A stretch of 7,848 bases of DNA from Clostridia bacterium (GTDB taxonomy: Bacteria; Bacillota; Clostridia; Christensenellales; UBA3700): assembly GCA_029067255.1 (NCBI GenBank), contig JAIEEW010000104.1:1-7848 (forward strand), read 5' to 3'. Positions within the stretch are counted from its first letter, which is position 1. Each line of letters begins with the position of its first letter. The notes under the pieces are model-generated. The model had not been told where the DNA came from. It saw only the letters and a list, made by a program, of their open reading frames with translations, and searched no databases. A program made the position numbers and the translations under genes. Positions 5,206 to 7,848 of this stretch are shown here, in pieces.

Positions 5206-5685
5206 ATGAAAGATAAATCATTGGTTGTAATAGACATTCAAAACGACATTACAAAAAACTATAAAGAAATAATCAACAATATCAATGCCGCTATTGATTG
5301 GGCTGTTAATAACAATATGCACGTTGTTTATATTAAACATAATAACTTATCTGCCGGCACACGAACGTTTAAACCCGATACATACGGCGCGGAATTAGTG
5401 CCCGATATGAAAATCGTGTCTGAAAACATATTTATTAAAAGCAAAGGCAACGCATTGACAAGCGAAAAATTTGCTGATTTTATACGCGCAAACAGCATTA
5501 AAGAATTTTATATCGCAGGCGCCGACGCTATTGCTTGTGTAAAATCTACTTGCTATAATATGGCAAAGAATGGCTATACAGTTCATGTTTTATCTGACTG
5601 TATTACTAGTTATGATAAAAAGAAAATCCCTGAAATGTTAAATTACTACGAACGAAACGGTTGCAAAATTGAAACATTGAATTAG
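5206..5685 (+). CDS. Isochorismatase-family cysteine hydrolase
   Basis: This 159-residue cytosolic protein is an isochorismatase-like hydrolase, a family that includes nicotinamidases and other amidases. The Asp-Lys-Cys triad can be placed at D10 (in LVVIDIQND), K78 (in FIKSKGNAL) and C111 (in GADAIACVKST). After it comes the typical C-terminal stretch NGYTVHVLSDCITSY. It is shorter than classical nicotinamidases (about 180-210 residues) and resembles the compact small hydrolases of the family; the substrate cannot be named. The start is ATG 5206 with TAAGG five bases upstream, a modest ribosome binding site. It lies 21 bases after the end of the broken GNAT gene with no promoter between, so the two probably share one transcript. 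The early stop in the GNAT gene leaves about 160 untranslated bases ahead of it, which could lower expression. Confidence 0.92.
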   Translation: MKDKSLVVIDIQNDITKNYKEIINNINAAIDWAVNNNMHVVYIKHNNLSAGTRTFKPDTYGAELVPDMKIVSENIFIKSKGNALTSEKFADFIRANSIKEFYIAGADAIACVKSTCYNMAKNGYTVHVLSDCITSYDKKKIPEMLNYYERNGCKIETLN

Positions 5686-5692
5686 GTTAAAA

Positions 5693-5732
5693 AAACTAAA
5701 CCTTATTCGATTATTCGAATAAGGTTTAGTTT
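5693..5732 (-). terminator. Long-stem terminator of tRNA-Arg, partly bidirectional
   Basis: The arms 5693-5710 and 5715-5732 are perfect 18-base complements (AAACTAAACC... with ...GGTTTAGTTT) around the loop TTAT. Read on the minus strand, the hairpin comes directly after the tRNA CCA end and is followed by seven T residues, an ideal intrinsic terminator. On the plus strand only three Ts follow, so it would stop the hydrolase transcript less well. Its outermost base overlaps the tRNA end. Confidence 0.88.
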
Positions 5733-5808
5733 GGTGCACCCAAAGAGACTCGAACTCCCAACCTTTCGGTCCGTAGCCGAACGCTCTATCCAATTGAGCT
5801 ATGAGTGC
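5732..5808 (-). tRNA. tRNA-Arg, anticodon ACG
   Basis: A full cloverleaf of 77 bases including an encoded CCA. The acceptor stem is GCACTCA with TGGGTGC and the discriminator is A. The D-stem is GCTC/GAGC. The anticodon stem is TTCGG/CCGAA with the loop CTACGGA, giving anticodon ACG, whose first base is normally changed to inosine by TadA so that it reads CGU, CGC and CGA. The T-arm loop is TTCGAGT on a stem that contains two G-U pairs, somewhat weaker than usual. The gene has its own promoter and terminator and is not part of a tRNA cluster in this window. Confidence 0.96.
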
Positions 5809-5830
5809 GTATTAGGGATTCTTCTTTGAC

Positions 5831-5859
5831 ATTATAGTTAAATTATTTTTGTTTGTCAA
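5831..5859 (-). promoter_or_regulatory. Promoter of tRNA-Arg
   Basis: On the minus strand TTGACA (5854-5859) and TATAAT (5831-5836) are perfect and 17 bases apart. The predicted start near 5824 gives a 5' leader of about 16 bases for RNase P to remove. The promoter lies 35 bases beyond the histidine kinase stop. No clear terminator separates them, so some read-through from the kinase operon is possible. Confidence 0.88.
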
Positions 5860-5893
5860 GCAAAATACTTCACTGAAAGACTTGCCAAATCAA

Positions 5894-7141
5894 TTATTTA
5901 TTTTGTCTTTCGGTTAAACTCAGCGGAAGTTCCACAACAAATTCGGTGTACTTACCTACTTCGCTTTGACAAGTAATGTTTCCTTTCATAGACTGCGTAA
6001 TAGATTTTGCGATGCTAAGTCCCAAACCGAAAGAATTGCTCGTTTCTTTATGGGAAGCGTCGACTTTGAAAAACCTTTCGAAAATATTCGTCAAATTTTC
6101 TTGAGATATTCCTTCGCCAGTATTGTAGAATTTCAATACTGCGTTTCTGCGTTGGCGCTGGATCTCGACTTTTATTTTACCGTTATCGGGGGTATATTTT
6201 ATCGCGTTGTCCAACATTATGCCCGCAAGTTTCTCTATCTCCGCTTTATTTGCATTGACTTTTACAGGTTCTTTGGCGACGTATGTCAACTCTATTGACT
6301 TCTCATAGCACGTCGCTTCAAACGAGAGCATCATTCCTTCTATAATATCGTTGATTACAAGCGGATCTCTTTCCACTGTAAGGGCGGTAGCGTCGATTTT
6401 CGTAAGGTCAAGCATATCAAGTATAAGAGAATGCATTCTTCCTACTTGATATTCCGCAGATTCCAACCACTTTTTATTGTCCCCTACCGTAGCCAACGGA
6501 TCGCTACCGACAAGTTCCAAATTTGTACGCACGATCGTGAGCGGCGTTTTAAGTTCATGGGAAGCGTTGGCAATAAGTTCTTGCTGTCTTTCAAAAGACT
6601 GCTTGACAGGCAATATGGCCTTTCTGGCATAGAAATAATAAAATACAACGACCGCCGCCATACAAGCCAACATAACGCAAATGAGAGTTATTCCCAAAGT
6701 AAGCAACATATCGTAAGTGTCGGTATAGTCTATAAGCACGAACTTCTTCACGTTCTTACCCTTTTCTTCGAGAAAAACCCTTGTCTGTTCGAACATATAC
6801 TTTTTTCCAGTCTCTGTGGAAAATCTATTGAATTTGTTTTTATCTAAGCCAACTATCTTCTTCTCTACTTCGGAAATCTCTTCTGTCGTAAAAGCGTCGG
6901 CAAGAGAATACGACGTTACTTCATTTCCGTCAAGAAAAACGTAAATTATTTTATCGCTGTTGACTGTTTCGAAATACGGTTTCGCACTTGCTTTCAAGAG
7001 CGAGTTTTCCACTTTCGCTAAGGCTTGAGTATGCAATACGTAATATACCAGCGAACAAGACAGCATAATCAACAACCAGCCTATTGCGACGGGAACGTAA
7101 AAGAATTTCTGTTGAAGTTTTTTAAGTACCTTTTGATCCAT
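5894..7141 (-). CDS. Membrane sensor histidine kinase
   Basis: This 415-residue two-component sensor partners the response regulator encoded just upstream. It has an N-terminal membrane segment (about 15-37), an extracytoplasmic sensing region of roughly 105 residues (38-144) and a second membrane segment (about 145-171). No full HAMP domain is visible; a short linker leads directly to the dimerisation domain with the phospho-accepting H195 in SHELKTP. The ATP-binding domain shows the N box (DNAIKYTPDNG, N312), a G1 box NTGEGI (340-345) in which the usual aspartate is asparagine, the F box (FERFFKVD, 354-361) and the G2 box GLGLSIAK (372-379). The asparagine variant also occurs in active kinases of this class. 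Its ATG overlaps the regulator's stop by one base (TAATG), pointing to translational coupling. The signal is unknown. Confidence 0.96.
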   Translation of the reverse strand: MDQKVLKKLQQKFFYVPVAIGWLLIMLSCSLVYYVLHTQALAKVENSLLKASAKPYFETVNSDKIIYVFLDGNEVTSYSLADAFTTEEISEVEKKIVGLDKNKFNRFSTETGKKYMFEQTRVFLEEKGKNVKKFVLIDYTDTYDMLLTLGITLICVMLACMAAVVVFYYFYARKAILPVKQSFERQQELIANASHELKTPLTIVRTNLELVGSDPLATVGDNKKWLESAEYQVGRMHSLILDMLDLTKIDATALTVERDPLVINDIIEGMMLSFEATCYEKSIELTYVAKEPVKVNANKAEIEKLAGIMLDNAIKYTPDNGKIKVEIQRQRRNAVLKFYNTGEGISQENLTNIFERFFKVDASHKETSNSFGLGLSIAKSITQSMKGNITCQSEVGKYTEFVVELPLSLTERQNK

Positions 7142-7830
7142 TAATCCTGTTTCTTCGGTCCGAGTTGATAACCTACTCCGCGTACCGAATTTATAGCGAA
7201 GTCCGCGTCTATATAAGCGAGTTTCTTTCTTAAAAATGAAACGAAAACTTCAAGACTGTTTGATTCGAAATCATTCTCGAATCCCCAAACTTTATGTATT
7301 ATCAATTCCTTTTCGGCGACGTGTCTAGGACGCTCGAAAAAATATCTTATGATATCGAATTCTTTTTGAGAAAGTTTGACGCTCTTTTGCTGATTTTGAT
7401 TATACAACTGATACGTAGACAAATTCAAGCAAACGTTGCTGAAAGTAATTATATTGTCCGGCGTCGCGTCCGTCTTTCTTCTCAAAAGAGCGCGAATTCT
7501 CGCAAGCAACTCCGCCGTAGAAAACGGCTTTGGCAAATAATCGTCCGCGCCCATATCAAGTCCTTTGACTTTGTTGTATTCCTGCGTCAAAGCGGTAAGC
7601 ATTATAATCGGCGTCATAACGCGGTTTTTCCTTAAAGTTTTCAATACGTCAAAACCGTTCTTCTTGGGCATCATAACGTCTAAAATGATCAAATCGAAAA
7701 TATCCGACAATGCGAGTTCGAGTCCGCTCTCTCCGTCGTTTGCTATCTGAACTTCGTATTTTTCCTTTTGCAATACGGTTTTCAGCACTTCGCACAAACT
7801 CAGTGAATCTTCTACAAGTAAAATTCGCAT
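7141..7830 (-). CDS. OmpR/PhoB-family response regulator
   Basis: A 229-residue DNA-binding response regulator of normal length. The receiver domain (1-115) has the acidic pair E7 and D8, the phosphorylated D51 in LDVMMP, T79 in MLTA and K101 in PKPF. A linker precedes the C-terminal winged-helix DNA-binding domain (about 130-225), recognisable by KLSQKEFDIIRYFFERP, LEVFVSFLRKKL and INSVRGVGYQL. It is phosphorylated by the kinase that follows and then binds target promoters, often including its own. The start is ATG 7828-7830 with a strong AGGAGGG at 7836-7842, five bases upstream. It is the first of the two genes in the operon as seen here; the promoter is beyond the right edge. The sequence does not show which genes it controls. 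Confidence 0.97.
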   Translation of the reverse strand: MRILLVEDSLSLCEVLKTVLQKEKYEVQIANDGESGLELALSDIFDLIILDVMMPKKNGFDVLKTLRKNRVMTPIIMLTALTQEYNKVKGLDMGADDYLPKPFSTAELLARIRALLRRKTDATPDNIITFSNVCLNLSTYQLYNQNQQKSVKLSQKEFDIIRYFFERPRHVAEKELIIHKVWGFENDFESNSLEVFVSFLRKKLAYIDADFAINSVRGVGYQLGPKKQD

Positions 7831-7848
7831 AGTTTCCCTCCTATATAT

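Noticed and set aside
5732..5808. tRNA-Arg as an integration site with a duplicated 3' end
   Set aside because: I found no second copy of the tRNA 3' end to the left and no integrase gene, so no attachment site can be claimed from this window.
5877..5884. Half-site AAGACTTG near the tRNA promoter, and CAAGTCTT at 2441-2448
   Set aside because: They match half of operator O1, but no second half is present at the proper distance and one lies inside coding sequence; single 8-mers are expected by chance.
5809..5893. Terminator after the histidine kinase
   Set aside because: Only a poor TTGGCAAG/CTTGACAA pairing with a long loop and no U-tract is visible; it coincides with the tRNA promoter.
1..7848. 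CRISPR array, insertion sequence or riboswitch
   Set aside because: No regularly spaced repeats, no transposase or terminal inverted repeats, and the leaders that can be placed are shorter than about 60 bases.

Overview
The window looks like an AT-rich chromosomal segment of a low-GC Gram-positive bacterium, most likely a Clostridia-type member of the Bacillota. This rests on strong AGGAGG-type ribosome binding sites, near-consensus TTGACA-N16-18-TATAAT promoters before almost every transcription unit, a tRNA with an encoded CCA end, and protein families common in anaerobic Firmicutes. No species can be named from the sequence alone.

Left part (1-2490). The first 18 codons of an unidentified minus-strand gene run off the left edge, behind a perfect sigma-A promoter whose start site is covered by a 21-bp palindrome. 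Next come a LysR-type regulator (minus, GTG start) and a divergent iron-dependent alcohol dehydrogenase (plus). They share a 157-bp control region with two back-to-back promoters and a TTATGG-N4-CCATAA dyad. A symmetrical terminator closes the dehydrogenase unit.

Middle part (2490-5730). This looks like an accessory stretch. A six-segment membrane protein of unknown function (minus) is divergent from a 66-residue Xre/Cro-type repressor (plus). Between them lies a compact switch of two tandem 18-bp operators, one filling the spacer of the membrane-protein promoter. Beyond a GC-rich terminator is a small protein with a PD-(D/E)XK nuclease signature (minus). A GNAT acetyltransferase gene broken by a frameshift in its acetyl-CoA loop follows, then a small isochorismatase-family hydrolase, both plus. 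The repressor and GNAT genes both begin six bases after a TATAAT box and lack a Shine-Dalgarno site, so both are probably leaderless.

Right part (5690-7848). A long hairpin with a U-tract terminates tRNA-Arg(ACG) on the minus strand, which has its own perfect promoter. Further right, an OmpR-type response regulator and a membrane histidine kinase overlap by one base and form a two-component operon on the minus strand; its promoter lies outside the window.

The best candidate for an undescribed system is the repressor/membrane-protein switch with the neighbouring nuclease-like gene, all in one block between the dehydrogenase and the tRNA gene.
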